Part shown: positions 13,001 to 23,249 of the stretch, in pieces
Layout: the number at the start of each line of letters is the position of its first letter
Numbering within the stretch: the first letter of the stretch is position 1
From: Liolophura sinensis
Taxonomy: Eukaryota > Mollusca > Polyplacophora > Chitonida > Chitonidae
Length of the DNA stretch: 64,000 bases
Assembly: GCF_032854445.1 (NCBI RefSeq)
Contig: NC_088300.1
Span: 80,528,101 to 80,592,100 of the forward strand
Reading direction: 5' to 3'
Notes under the pieces: generated by a model
Told to the model about the DNA's origin: nothing
Databases searched by the model: none
What the model saw: only the letters and a program-made list of their open reading frames with translations
Program-made: the position numbers and the translations under genes

Positions 13001-16000
13001 GTGTGTTTACATCTACACTGGATTATGGCATAAAACACCAGTCACATAACAAACGTGCTGTGTTGCCACATTGCACTAACCCTGTGTTTACATCTACACT
13101 GGATTATGGCATAAAACACCAGTCACATAACAGACGTGCTGTGTTGCCACATTGCACTAACTCTGTGTTTACATCTACACTGGATTATGGCATAAAACAC
13201 CAGTCACATAACAGACGTGCTGTGTTGCCACATTGCACTAACTGTGTGTTTACATCTACACTGGATTATGGCATAAAACACCAGTCACATAACAAACATG
13301 CTGTGTTGCCACATTGCACTAACTCTGTGTTTACTTCTACACTGGATTATGGCATAAAACACCAGTCACATAACAAACGTGCTGTGTTGCCACATTGCAC
13401 TAACTGTGTGTTTACTTTTACACTGGATTATGGCATAAAACACCAGTCACATAACAGACGTGCTGTGTTGCCACATTGCACTAACTCTGTGTTTACATCT
13501 ACACTGGATTATGGCATAAAACACCAGTCACATAACAAACGTGCTGTGTTGCCACATTGCACTAACCCTGTGTTTACATCTACACTGGATTATGGCATAA
13601 AACACCAGTCACATAACAAACGTGCTGTGTTGCCACATTGCACTAACTGTGTGTTTACATCTACACTGGATTATGGCGTAAAACACCAGTCACATAACAA
13701 ACGTGCTGTGTTGCCACATAGCACTAACTGTGTGTTTACATCTACACTGGATTATGGCGTAAAACACCAGTCACATAACAAACGTGCTGTGTTGCCACAT
13801 TGCACTAACTGTGTGTTTACATCTACACTGGATTATGGCGTAAAACACCAGTCACATAACAAACGTGCTGTGTTGCCACATTGCACTAACTCTGTGTTTA
13901 CATCTACACTGGATTATGGCATAAAACACCAGTCACATAACAGACGTGCTGTGTTGCCACATTGCAGTAACTCTGTGTTTACATCTACACTGGATTATGG
14001 CATAAAACACCAGTCACATAACAAACGTGCTGTGTTGCCACATTGCACTAACTCTGTGTTTACATCTACACTGGATTATGGTGTAAAACACCAGTCACAT
14101 AACAAACATGCTGTGTTGCCACATTGCAGTAACTCTGTGTTTACATCTACACTGGATTATGGCATAAAACACCAGTCACATAACAAACGTGCTGTGTTGC
14201 CACATTGCACTAACTGTGTGTTTACATCTACACTGGATTATGGCATAAAACACCATATGATTATGAACATTTGTATGTCTTTGGTTAAAGAATCCTACCT
14301 TGTTCCTGCCGAAGTCCATTACCCTTGCTTCCTCTTTTCAGATACTGGAGCCAAGGTTCAATGCCGAGTTGTTTGCTCAGATTCTCTCTATACCCACCAA
14401 TAAGACGTTGCTACGACGACATCTGAACACTCATTTTGTGGCTCTGATTGGCCAAGAGACTCAGATGAGGAAGCGAGAGTACGAGTCGTCTCCAGGTTTT
14501 GTCCCATTGGCTATCAATGGCAAAGTTAAGGTAAGAATGGCCTGCTGGCGCTACACTCTATGTATGCTGTGTATATTGATATGAGATGCACAGGGTAGTT
14601 AGTGGACATTAGGAGAAGTTCATTATCTAGAAGTATGCAACTTCCTTACAGTTAGTCTCCATGGCACAGTCACATATAACGTCATCTGTAGAAGCTCGCG
14701 CCACCTGATGGAGAAATATACCAACCTCTTGTGTGGAAAATGTGAACTGATCTCATGGGAAATCTAATTGTAAATGGCTCCTACAAGAACTGGCCACACC
14801 AGGAAACTGAAGCTTAGTACTTAATAACTACCATTTTGATAATCGTTGTTGGTATGCAGTTATTAACCTCTGCAATGACTATGTTTATATTTCCAAGCCA
14901 CTCTAAAACAAATACTATCAAAAACATTGTTCTTCTTTTCTCAAACCCTCCATTGTCGTAATTTTTTTGTTAAGTCTGTTTCAACACAACCACGTTTGGA
15001 TTCCACCATGCATTATCCATTTCTCAAACATTAGCTGCACAATAGAGAGAAAAAGAATACATGGCTGCGCAGATAGGTCACATAATGTGTTAGAGATGGA
15101 AGAAAAGTTTGCCATGGAGTATGCAGCTATAGGACAGCTGCATACTTCTAGGTAATGGACTTCTGATATTGGTCATTTTGAAAATCAGGACTTTATCTGC
15201 AGTGAACAGTTGCTGCTGCTGTGTGAAGCTCCCACTTGGGCTGTTTTCAGCGATGTCCTGCATGGACTATATAATCTAGTCATTTATCTTGCCCCACTGT
15301 ATAATGGTTACGTGTACATGCAGGTAGAGAGGGTCGGCGTCATGTTCACTAACTTATCATGGTATGATGGTTACAGCACAAGAAGTTCGGAATATTTGGC
15401 CACAAGAGGAGTAAGTCTGACTCAGAGTGTGAAGGATTCGTCTGCCCGATGGACATCAGCGGGACGGGCAAACAGAATGGCTCAACACGCAATGGCAAAC
15501 CCCTGACCAAAGCTGAGAAAGAGGTACCTTGTTTTTCTCAATCTTCTTAACGCAAATTGGAAGTGGGAGATACAAAACACATTTTGTGCCCTGTCTGTCT
15601 TGCAGATTCAAGGCTCCCTTGTCCAACTGTGAGATGAAGGATTTAATGGTCAGTGAAATTGGTGCTGTAAGATATTGTGCATGGTTAAAGAGAGAGAGAT
15701 GTAAGTTGTAGCTTGTACCTGCAACTGTGCACATCGATAAACCGAAGACTAGAGTAATGTTTTAGTGATATTCTTCAATGGTGTTCATCTGTTAGCATTT
15801 ACAAGAGTAGATTTATTGATGTTTCTCTTCTTTCTGCAGCAAGCAGAAAAAGCTGCCAAAGAAATTGGTGCCGTATCAAAAGAAATCAGTTCATTGACGG
15901 TAAGTGTTGGTACTGTGTGAATGATCACCTGCTGATGTAACAGTTGGTACTGTGTGAATGGTCACCTGCCGATGTAAAACAGCTGGTATTGTGTGAATGA

Positions 16001-17597
16001 TCACCTGTTGATGTAACAGTTGGTACTGTATGAATGGTCACCTGCCGATGTAAAACAGCTGGTATTGTGTGAATGATCAACTGTTGATGTAACAGTTGGT
16101 ACTGTGTGAATGATCACCTGCCGATGTAAAACAGCTGGTACTGTGTGAATGATCACCTGCTGATGTAGCAGTTGGTACTGTGTGAAGGATCACCTGTTGA
16201 TGTAACAGTTGGTACTGTGTGAAGGATCACCTGCTGATGTAGCAGTTGGTACTGTGTGAAGGATTACCTGTTGATGTAAAACAGCTGGTATTGTGTGAAG
16301 GATCACCTGCTGATGTAAAACAGCTAGTATTTTGTGAATGATCACCTGCTGATGTAACAGTTGGTACTGTGTGAATGATCACCTGCTGATGTAAAACAGC
16401 TGGTATTGTGTGCATAATCACCTGCTGATGTAACAGTTGGTACTGTGTGAATAATCACCTGTTGATGTAACAGTTGGTACTGTGTGAAGGATCACCTCTT
16501 GGTGTAACAGTTGGTACTGTGTGAAGGATCACCTGCTGGTGTAACAGGTGGTACTGTGTGAATGATCACCTGCTGATGTAAAACAGCTGGTATTGTGTGA
16601 AGGATCACCTGCTGATGTAAAACAGCTGGTATTGTGTGAATGATCACCTCTTGATGTAACAGTTGGTACTGTGTGAATGATCACCTGCTGATGTAAAACA
16701 GCTGGTGCTGTGCGAAGGATTACCTGCTGATGTAAAACAGCTAGTACTGTGTGAATGATCACCTGTTGATGTAACAGTTGGTACTGTGTGAATGATCACC
16801 TGTTGATGTAATAGCTGTTACTGCGTGAATGATCACTTTGGGCAGTCCCGATCTCAGTCTGCTCAAGTACTGCTGCATGAAACTGTGCACATTATTTCTC
16901 TACACACCATAGTTCTCTCAGAATGTTTTAAAATATTGGTCACAGTGGTGGTTGAAAAAGGAGAAGAATTAGGGTGAGAGATTGTTCCGTACAATATCAC
17001 ATCAAATATGTTAACACTGATCACTTAGTTGTTTGCGGAGCCTATTTCTGAATTTCTAGAGCAAAAAAACGAGTACAAGCTGAACCCTGGTAAAAGGGTC
17101 AAAAGAGAAGAAAATGTGTCATCTGTCCGTGCTTTTACTACACAATACTTATAAACCTGACTTTTATGTACTCAGAACGTGACTGGGTACAGCATAACAT
17201 CACAGTAAATATTTCTTCTGAACACTCAGTTGGTTAGCGCGCTAGCGCAGCATAATGGCACAGGAGCCTCTCACCAATGCGGCCGCTGTGAGTTCAAGTC
17301 CAGCTCATGCTGGCTTCCTCTCCGGCCGTACGCGGGAAGGTCTGCCAGCAACCTGCAGATGGCCGTGGGTTTCCCCCGGGCTCTGCCCGTTTACCTTCCA
17401 CCGTTTACCTTCCACCATAATGCTGGTTGCCGTTGTATCAGTGAAATATTCTTGAGTACGGCGTAAAACACCAATCAAATAAATAAATAACTCTAAACGC
17501 TGAATTGTTTGGTATAGTAGTGTTTGTATTTCTTTCTTTTTTTCAGACAATGTTGACATCAGACACATTCGAAAATGTTCCAGTGTCAAATGTATGA
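952..17597 (+). CDS. PPFIBP1: Liprin-beta homolog, 3' part of gene (17 exons, partial at 5' end)
   Basis: Joined exons: 952-1013, 1524-1608, 2298-2392, 2989-3070, 3583-3725, 7100-7265, 8063-8234, 9705-9821, 10222-10372, 10733-10844, 11150-11238, 11723-11848, 12492-12623, 14342-14530, 15377-15523, 15840-15899, 17547-17597. All introns are GT-AG and every phase matches, giving 658 residues plus stop. Domain order in the visible part: end of coiled coil (1-50), acidic and serine-rich linker, basic KTFLRIKSGKRSCSAPNL motif (near 193-210), FKRGG..RATAGPRLGWSRD motif (near 285-303), SAM1 (about 309-375), SAM2 (about 394-460), SAM3 (about 480-550), and a tail ending VPVSNV. This is the liprin-beta layout; vertebrate PPFIBP1 also ends in SNV. 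Liprin-beta binds liprin-alpha through the SAM region and acts as a scaffold at presynaptic active zones and cell edges. The N-terminal exons lie upstream of the window. No frameshift or stop was found in any exon. Confidence 0.93.
1524..1608 (+). CDS. PPFIBP1: Liprin-beta exon: coiled-coil end
   Basis: Acceptor acatacag, donor gtaactg, phase 0 in and phase 1 out. It encodes DKRIDDLRKNLRRYKKVEEM followed by VVKAQGRK, matching the vertebrate 'DRKIEDLRQCLNRYKKMQD' stretch. Confidence 0.92.
2298..2392 (+). CDS. PPFIBP1: Liprin-beta exon: acidic Ser/Asp linker
   Basis: Acceptor gtttcag, donor gtatta; the split codon GCT continues the previous exon. It encodes LDDLLILDDDSSSTSSNAPS and onwards: a disordered acidic/serine linker after the coiled coil. 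Confidence 0.8.
2989..3070 (+). CDS. PPFIBP1: Liprin-beta exon: linker
   Basis: Acceptor attcacag, donor gtaggt, phase 0 to 1. It encodes NGHMVMSDDGRFHSKHGMPH and more. It has low complexity and is supported mainly by splice sites and phase continuity. Confidence 0.7.
3583..3725 (+). CDS. PPFIBP1: Liprin-beta exon: Ser/Pro/Thr-rich linker
   Basis: Acceptor gttgacag, donor gtgggc, phase 1 to 0. It contains SSSTPTRTIVRSNSLEDLNP, a plausible phosphorylation-rich segment (RSNSLEDL) like the 'SSLGNL' region of vertebrate liprin-beta. Confidence 0.78.
4026..4037 (+). CDS. PPFIBP1: Possible 12-nt microexon (Thr-Arg-Asp-Gln)
   Basis: ACACGGGACCAG lies between a tttgcag acceptor and a gtaatg donor. 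It is phase 0 on both sides, as the surrounding phase 0 intron requires, and would add four residues. Such short matches can arise by chance. Confidence 0.25.
4672..4860. repeat. Short imperfect tandem repeat, about 60-bp unit
   Basis: About four copies of a unit containing 'tactggaattatc' and 'gggttaacatactgta', inside the 3.4-kb liprin intron. Confidence 0.8.
6484..6552. repeat. 19-bp tandem repeat
   Basis: Four copies, the last partial, of tgactccatgactattgga. Confidence 0.85.
6843..6990. repeat. About 38-bp tandem repeat
   Basis: Four imperfect copies with the core 'aagaactcctgatggtgaca', just upstream of the exon at 7100. Confidence 0.85.
7100..7265 (+). CDS. PPFIBP1: Liprin-beta exon: conserved basic motif
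   Basis: Acceptor gtctttcag, donor gtgaag, phase 0 to 1. It contains GKTFLRIKSGKRSCSAPNL, matching vertebrate 'GFFKIKSNKRTASAPNL', a hallmark of liprin-beta. Confidence 0.95.
8063..8234 (+). CDS. PPFIBP1: Liprin-beta exon: linker with lysine-rich end
   Basis: Polypyrimidine tract of T's then ttttag; donor gtaagt. It ends in KKKKGLRRFFGK, like the vertebrate 'KKKSRGIMKLFGK'. Phase 1 to 2. Confidence 0.92.
8313..8571. repeat. Direct duplication, about 131 bp x 2
   Basis: 8313-8443 and 8444-8571 are near-identical copies beginning tgtagct and carrying 'caacgtgggagagaaacagt'. They differ by a few substitutions. Confidence 0.9.
9032..9517. repeat. 79-bp tandem repeat
   Basis: About five to six copies with the core 'cagataatatcacttttcac' and 'gggttcatggattcagatgg'. 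Offsets between copies are 79 bp, and the array degenerates at its 3' end. Confidence 0.9.
9705..9821 (+). CDS. PPFIBP1: Liprin-beta exon: FKRGG / RATAGPRLGWSRD motif
   Basis: Acceptor tattgcag, donor gtaagt, phase 2 to 2. It contains EFKRGGVRATAGPRLGWSRD, nearly identical to vertebrate liprin-beta just before SAM1. Confidence 0.96.
9890..10013 (+). repeat. SINE fragment, 3' half
   Basis: It matches the 3' half of the SINE family described at 11952-12223 ('ccgggctctgcccggtttc', 'cccaccataatgctg', 'ataagtgaaatattgttga') and ends in an (AAAT)n tail. The tRNA-like head is missing. Confidence 0.8.
10222..10372 (+). CDS. PPFIBP1: Liprin-beta exon: SAM domain 1, first part
   Basis: Acceptor ggttttag, donor gtaggt. 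It encodes MNVPFARWDTDRVMSWMHDI and on to ASPHDLEK, aligning with vertebrate 'MPFAKWTKEQVCNWLMEQGL...QQDLEK'. Phase 2 to 0. Confidence 0.95.
10733..10844 (+). CDS. PPFIBP1: Liprin-beta exon: SAM domain 1, end
   Basis: Acceptor cttttgcag, donor gtaagt. It encodes ELGLKNPLHRKKLQLALQAV and DQDWVT, matching 'ELGIKHSLHRKKLQLALQAL'. Phase 0 to 1. Confidence 0.96.
11150..11238 (+). CDS. PPFIBP1: Liprin-beta exon: SAM domain 2, first part
   Basis: Acceptor ttgttgcag, donor gtaagg. It encodes KWLDDIGLPQYKDSFYDGRM and DGRMLHYCTV. The end of this exon and its donor are duplicated downstream in the intron. Phase 1 to 0. Confidence 0.97.
11221..11405 (+). repeat. Tandem repeat copying an exon end and 5' splice site
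   Basis: A 59-bp unit begins inside the exon (ttgcactattgtacagtg) and includes the donor gtaagg. The second copy repeats the last 18 exon bases and the donor exactly. Later copies are degenerate. GTAAG occurs at 11239, 11269, 11298, 11328, 11357 and 11387. Confidence 0.9.
11723..11848 (+). CDS. PPFIBP1: Liprin-beta exon: SAM domain 2, end
   Basis: Acceptor tttgtag, donor gtgagg, phase 0 both sides. It encodes EDLLHLKVTSELHHTSIKRG then IQILRLNNFNPTCLRRRPLP, matching 'DDLLSLKVVSVLHHLSIKRA'. Confidence 0.97.
11952..12223 (-). mobile_element. Full-length tRNA-derived SINE with 12-bp target duplication
   Basis: Read on the minus strand it starts GGGGCCTCCGTGGCTCAGTC, has an A-box-like TGGCTCAGTCTG and a B-box-like GTTCAAGTCC, then a conserved body ('gggaaggtctgccagcaacc', 'accataatactggccgcc', 'gagtacggcgtaaaacacca') and an A-rich tail. 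It is flanked by a perfect 12-bp duplication, TCTGTATTAGGA, at 11940-11951 and 12224-12235. The flanks and intact head suggest a fairly recent insertion into the liprin intron. Confidence 0.92.
12492..12623 (+). CDS. PPFIBP1: Liprin-beta exon: SAM domain 3, first part
   Basis: Acceptor gtgttgcag, donor gtaagt, phase 0 both sides. It encodes WTNHRVMEWLRTIDLSEYAP and NLRGSGVHGALM, almost the vertebrate sequence. Confidence 0.97.
12790..14255. repeat. 81-bp minisatellite, about 18 copies, inside a liprin intron
   Basis: The unit contains 'tgtgttgccacattgcacta' and 'tctacactggattatggcat'. Because 81 is a multiple of three and the unit has no stop in one frame, it produces a spurious 520-codon open frame with a 27-residue repeat. 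Copy differences are mostly amino-acid changing (K/R, R/H, C/S/P, I/V), so coding selection is not evident. The array ends about 85 bp before the next exon. Confidence 0.95.
14342..14530 (+). CDS. PPFIBP1: Liprin-beta exon: SAM domain 3, end
   Basis: Acceptor cctcttttcag, donor gtaaga, 63 codons, phase 0. It encodes ILEPRFNAELFAQILSIPTN then KTLLRRHLNTHFVALIG, matching 'VLEPRFNVETMAQLLNIPPN'. Confidence 0.97.
15377..15523 (+). CDS. PPFIBP1: Liprin-beta exon: C-terminal FGxF..K and VCPM motif
   Basis: Acceptor ggttacag, donor gtacct, 49 codons, phase 0. It encodes HKKFGIFGHKRSKSDSECEG then FVCPMD, the counterpart of vertebrate 'FGNLRKKKQEDGEEYVCPM'. Confidence 0.92.
15840..15899 (+). CDS. PPFIBP1: Liprin-beta exon: C-terminal tail
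   Basis: Acceptor tttctgcag, donor gtaagt, 20 codons: QAEKAAKEIGAVSKEISSLT, the counterpart of vertebrate 'IGAFSEGINNLT'. A minisatellite begins exactly at its donor. Confidence 0.92.
15900..16835 (+). repeat. 37-38-bp minisatellite starting at a 5' splice site
   Basis: About 25 copies of a unit with 'gttggtactgtgtgaatgat' and 'cacctgctgatgta'. The first unit is the intron start itself (GTAAGTGTTGGTACTGTGTG); later units begin GTAACAG or GTAAAACAG. Confidence 0.93.
17225..17490 (+). mobile_element. tRNA-derived SINE, plus orientation
   Basis: It begins within the tRNA-like head (ctcagttggttagcgcg), has the B-box-like gttcaagtcc and the shared body, then the tail caaataaataaataa. The first about 12 bases of the head are missing. 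A short internal duplication of 'gtttaccttccacc' is present. I see no clear target duplication. Confidence 0.88.
17547..17597 (+). CDS. PPFIBP1: Liprin-beta terminal coding exon and stop
   Basis: Acceptor tttttttcag, then TMLTSDTFENVPVSNV and TGA. The terminal SNV matches the vertebrate ending DEDSNV and fits a class I PDZ ligand pattern. Confidence 0.93.
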   Translation, partial: TMLTSDTFENVPVSNV

Positions 17598-20400
17598 AAC
17601 AAAAGAATGCAGTGGAAGAGGGAGTTTGTGTGAATGGTACATTGTTCTGATTTGGATGTACCACGACATGTGGATTACCCAGTATGTTGAGACACTACGT
17701 GGTTGTGAGATAAGGTCGGGGACAGGGATGGAGAGAGGACCCCAGTCCCGTGTCATGGGCAGAATGTGATAATGTTCCCACGGGCATGTCATTAGCATTG
17801 ATCAACATTGTTACAGTTAATGTTACATTTTATTCATACAAGTTGCATGGTTGCAATAATGCTACATTCATATAGTAATAATGGTCGTATTTTGTGTGTG
17901 TTTCTTGTCCCTGCCGTGGCACATCTGTCAGCTGGCACCGTCATCTGCTCCACCCTTGTCTCAGTGATGTGGGAGCTTCCGATTTACCATCACTAAAGAT
18001 GTTGACATTTTAATACGCATTTTTCGGTTGACTGTTGAGATAACTGTTGATTCAGGATAAACAAACAAACAACGATATTTCATGTGGTATTATGAGGTGA
18101 TATACATTCTTCCTGGAGTACACATACATTTATAGCTACTCTGTGTTCAGTGAGAAAACAATAGCTCAAAATGAGATAAAATCAGTGTATTGACTGAAAA
18201 TAAAAATAAAATGATGTGTGAAGTGGTAGTGGTAGAACAAAAGTTGTCTAACTTGGTGCTATTTGGTCTGACTGTGAATGGACCAATCATTTGTAGATTT
18301 GTAGTAAGTGTGATGTGCTTATGTGACAGAAAACCTTTGTAGATTTACTTATATGATCTGTATAGAAAATTTCAGTTCCAAAGGTACTTTTTTTGCATCC
18401 TTCACAAATGAATAGGAATTTTTCAGTGATATTTTGTGTATTGTTACGTAACAAAATTCCTCCTAAAGCCAAAATATTGAAATATCCATTACAGGGTAAA
18501 CATTATTGAATCGTTCAAGTTTCCCATGCTATAGGGAACAGAATTGTAAACAAAACAACAACAAAAAAAGAAGAAAAGAAAAATGACACCTGAAAAAGTC
18601 ATTAATACCCTTTAAAGGATAGTTAAAAGTTGCTGTATGATAAGTATTCTCCAGACCATGACCTGTTTATTTTGTTAAGTGTGAAGAAGACGGGTGTTGC
18701 TGCAGCTGTTGTTTATAGCCTGATGTTAGCAGGTACTCACCTGTCTTGCTAGCTTACACCTTTACCTCACCATTCACTGGAAATGGCACTATCTATGCAA
18801 ACTGTGACGGGAGTTCGGGGGGAGGGAGTTGTGGGTTGATTTGGTGAGAGAGTGGTTAATGAGTGAAGGTAAGCTGGGGTTAATGATCCGTGTCAAAACA
18901 TTCATAGGGAAGATAAGCTTTCACTTGCACTTTTTGTGTGGTAATGTCTTGAGAAATCATAATTAAACTGTTGAGAACTGAAGTAGCCTACTGTCTGAAT
19001 GAAAGTAATGAAATTGATTCATGCCTTGTAATCAAGCAGTGCTGATGCGGTGTTTACTGGCACAGATGTTCCCCTCACATACCTGACTGACCACTCCTCA
19101 ATACAGTGTGCTGGTCACTTCTACTCACACATCTTCACACAAAAGCTATTGGTATTTACAGTACTGTTATCAATTTGGATAGAATTTGTTTATTTCAAAA
19201 TTACCAAAGTTGTTCAGATGTTTAGTGTGCCTTCTATACTGTTGCCTCGCTGACCTGAGAAACCAGCACAGAATTTCAATGGCTCTCTTGTGTAAATATT
19301 TTCTTACTTTTGATATTATCTTATCGATCTGTTTATATATTGGCTGTATTGTCTCTTTTCCAGTACAATGGCCTGTGTACATAAATCTCTGAACTTGTAC
19401 ATAAACTTCCTCATGGTCAGCTAATTTAGATTTTTCCAGATCTATCCCATCATTATTTTTAAAGTTTGCAAACCTGTATTCTCTGCTATTTTAAGTTCAT
19501 TGTGTAGAGAGAATGTGCAACGTATGTAAGAGAATTCCAGTGCTACCTGTTGTGACCGCAAAGTTGTAACTTTACACTGACTGGCATTTAATGTGCATCA
19601 TGTGACACATGGACAAGCCTTATTTGAGGATCATCAGTCAGGTTTGCAACAGCCTTGTATAAAGTACGTAGCAATATCTTTATGTTAATGATGCCTGATG
19701 ATATGTATATGTACATCACTAAATAGGCTGACCACAAATAGGAAAGCTGGGCCAATGTGTTCTTAACTAAGCTGTGTTTTATTCATGCAAGTGTGATGAC
19801 ATTTCATAAGTGTTTGCCACACACACCTTCACCTACCGATACTGCTGAATTTATATTTGAAAAAAAAAAGTGCTTTTTAAATACAATGTATTCTTAAAAA
19901 CTGTTTGCAGCCATTTCAAATATCTCTGTCTACTCCAAATGTGAAGCCTAATTTGTATCATTTTAAATTCGTTGAAAATTCATTAATTCATTGTACTGGG
20001 TTTTAGGTCTGTATTTAGTTTTATACACAGGTTGTAAAGTTTGTTAATGGTCTGAGTTCATTACAAAATCAATCTGGGCCACCATGATGTAAGTGGATGC
20101 ACCAGTTATACAGGTAGCTGACGTGAAAAAGACAAATATATTTTGCCAATGTTCTTAGTTGTTGTGTTATTGAGTGATTTGTCACAAAGCTTGTCAGCAA
20201 TGTCAGTTTAGTTGTTGTGTTGTTTAGCACCAAGCTTGTATCCTCACAGAAAGTCAGTTTGAGTTTTCTCCCAGAGCTTGTCCACTATGCTATGATTTTC
20301 ACTCTAATGGTACTACCATCTTGCGTGTGTTGACACATTGCATTCTGTGGTTTCAGTTTGTCTTGTGCGGCTGGAAAAGAGAGTATGGAGCACAATATAA
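17598..20400 (+). other. Downstream flank / 3' UTR of liprin-beta
   Basis: No further coding exon or recognisable element was seen. AT-rich with A-runs. Part of it is presumably 3' UTR. Confidence 0.5.
18199..18210 (+). terminator. PPFIBP1: Candidate poly(A) signals
   Basis: Two adjacent AATAAA hexamers about 600 bases after the liprin stop codon. Position is compatible with a 3' UTR end, but no transcript evidence is available. Confidence 0.3.
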
Positions 20401-20407
20401 TGTCTTT

Positions 20408-20528
20408 TAGAATCCAGCTCATGTTTGGATCCAGTTCATGTTTGACTCCAGCTCATGTTAGACTCCAGCTCATGTTTGAATCCAGCTCATGTTAGAATCT
20501 AGCTCGTCATTGAATCCAGTTCATGATG
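20408..20528. repeat. About 18-bp tandem repeat
   Basis: Six to seven imperfect copies of 'gaatccagctcatgttt'. Confidence 0.85.
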
Positions 20529-20894
20529 ACATTGTCTGGTAAGAGCCTGTCAAGAACACCACCTTGTCACCTGGCCTCAGATGGCGCTAGTGTTGTAAAT
20601 TGTTTCCATGCAGAGCACTTTGTGAAAACTGTAGGTAAGGGGCATAGAGGCCAAATAATTGAGCATGCCATTTTATAGGGTATGACTTTAAATATGTTAG
20701 GTACTTGGCTAAAACCCAATGGTTATTGAGTATGTTACAAAACTCAAAAATGTACCTTAGCACTGAAGCTGTCAACAATTACCAGCTACCATTGAATTTA
20801 CAGAATAAACAAATCAAGTGGTACCCAGAGATGTGGATTCCTCCACCCAAAATACATGCTGGCAATGCTCACACTACATTCCAGTCGAAAGCGG

Positions 20895-21830
20895 ACATCA
20901 CATTGATCTCCACCAGTCATCACACTAGTCACCGCAGGTCATCACACCAGGCATCATTCTAGTCACCTCCAGTCATCACACTAGTCACCACCATTCATTG
21001 CACATCACCACCAGTCATCACATTAGTCACCAACAGTCATCACACTAGTCATCGTACTAATCCCCACCAGTCATCACATTAGCCACCACACTAGTCACAA
21101 GACATCACACTTGTCACTACCAATCATCACACTAATCACCTCCAGTTATTACAAGTCACCAGAAGACATCACACTATTCACCAGCAGTCATCACATTAGT
21201 CTCCACCAGTCATCACACTAGTCACCACAAGACCTCACTTTATTCACCACTAGTCATCACACTATTCACTACCAGTCATCACTCTAGTCGCCACAAATCA
21301 TCACACTAATCACCACCAGTCATCACACTAATCACCACCAGTCATCACACTAATCACCACCAGTCATCACACTAGTCACCACAGGTCATCACACCAGGCA
21401 TCATTCTAGCCACCTCCAGTCATCACACTAGTCACCTCCAGTCATCACACCAGTCATCACACTAGTCACCACCAGTCGTTGCAATAGTCACCACCAGTCA
21501 TTAATCTAATCACAACTAGCCATCACACTGGTCACTTCCAGTCGTCAGCACCAGTCGTCATTCTAGTCACCACCAGTCATCACATTAGTAACCTCAAGTC
21601 ATCACATTAGTCACCACAGGTCATTACACCAGTCATCACCACAAGTCAGCACCAGTGATCATCCAGTCACCACCAATCACAAGTCATCACATTAGTCACC
21701 ACCAGTCATCATATTAGTCACCACAGCTTATTAAACTAGTCACCACCAGTCATCACACTAGTCAGCACCAGTCAGCACACTAGTCACGTCCAGTCATCAC
21801 TAGTCACCACAAGTCATAACTGGTCACCAA
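20895..21830. repeat. Degenerate short tandem repeat (CATCACACTAGTCACCACCAGT)-like
   Basis: Dozens of diverged units built on 'catcacactagtcaccacc', with variable length and many substitutions. Confidence 0.9.
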
Positions 21831-22985
21831 AAGACACTACTAGACACCACCAGTCACCACAACATTCACTACTAGACACCACCAGTTACCACAACGTTCA
21901 CTACTAGACACCACCAGTTACCACAACGTTCACTACTAGACACCACCAGTCACCACAATGTTCACTACTAGACACCACCAGTCACCACAATGTTCACTAC
22001 TAGACACCACCAGTCACCACAACGTTCACTACTAGACATCACAAGTCACCACAATGTTCACTACTAGACACCACCAGTTACCACAACGTTCACTACTAGA
22101 CATCACAAGTCACCACAACGTTCACTACTAGACATCACAAGTCACCACAACGTTCACTACTAGACACCACCAGTTTCCACAACGTTCACTACTACACACA
22201 AGTCACTACTAGACACCACCATTTACCACAACGTTCATTACTAGACACCACCAGTTACCACAAGTCACTACTAGACATCACAAGTCACCTCAACAGTCAT
22301 TACTAGACACCACCAGTTTCCACGACGTTCACTACTAGACACCACCATTTACCACAATGTTCACTACTAGACCACCAGTTACCACAAAGTTCAGTACTAG
22401 ACACCACCAGTTACCACAACGTTCACTACTAGACACCACCATTTACCACAATGTTCACTACTAGACCACCAGTTACCACAAGTCACTACTAGACACCACC
22501 AGTTACCACAACGTTCACTACTAGACATCACAAGTCACCACAATGTTCACTACTAGACACCACCAGTTACCACAACGTTCACTACTAGACATCACAAGTC
22601 ACCACAACATTCACTACTAGACATCACAAGTCACCACGACGTTCACTACTAGACACCCCCAGTTTCCACAACGTTCACTACTACACACAAGTCACTACTA
22701 GACACCACCATTTACCACAACGTTCATTACTAGACACCACCAGTTACCACAAGTCACTACTAGACACCACCATTTACCACAACATTCACTACTAGACATC
22801 ACAAGTCACCTCAACAGTCATTACTAGACACCACCAGTTTCCACAACGTTCACTACTAGACACCACCATTTACCACAATGTTCACTACTAGACCACCAGT
22901 TACCACAAGTCACTACTAGACACCACCAGTTACCACAACGTTCACTACTAGACATCACAAGTCACCCCAACAGTCACTACTGATC
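21830..22985. repeat. About 32-bp minisatellite
   Basis: More regular units of 'cactactagacaccaccagt' plus 'taccacaacgtt', with interspersed variants ('catcacaagtcaccacaa', 'catttaccacaatgtt'). Blocks of several units recur in the same order, suggesting higher-order duplication. Confidence 0.92.
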
Positions 22986-23249
22986 ATGTTTGGCCACAAC
23001 ACTAGTCCTCTGTGATTTGTCATCCATACAAATTATTTTGCCCATATGTGAAACATGTTAAAGATGAGCATTGTCACAATATTTTACTGGATTATGCCCC
23101 TGTAATGAATATTCCATTTTGCTTTCCATGCAACAGTATGTACATAGGTATTTCCAAATTCATTGTACCAAATTGTATGGAACCGATATGTGAGCAGTGA
23201 TGTGGTTTTGGTCATTTTGGTCGGCTCAACTGAACAAGATAAGATAGCA

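Noticed and set aside
12841..14403. Long open frame (520 codons) as a gene
   Set aside because: Made of an 81-bp tandem array inside a liprin intron; unit differences are mostly amino-acid changing, and the frame does not match the adjoining exon.
17225..17300. A genuine tRNA gene
   Set aside because: A- and B-box-like sequences are present, but they belong to a SINE head repeated at several loci, followed by the SINE body and A-rich tail.
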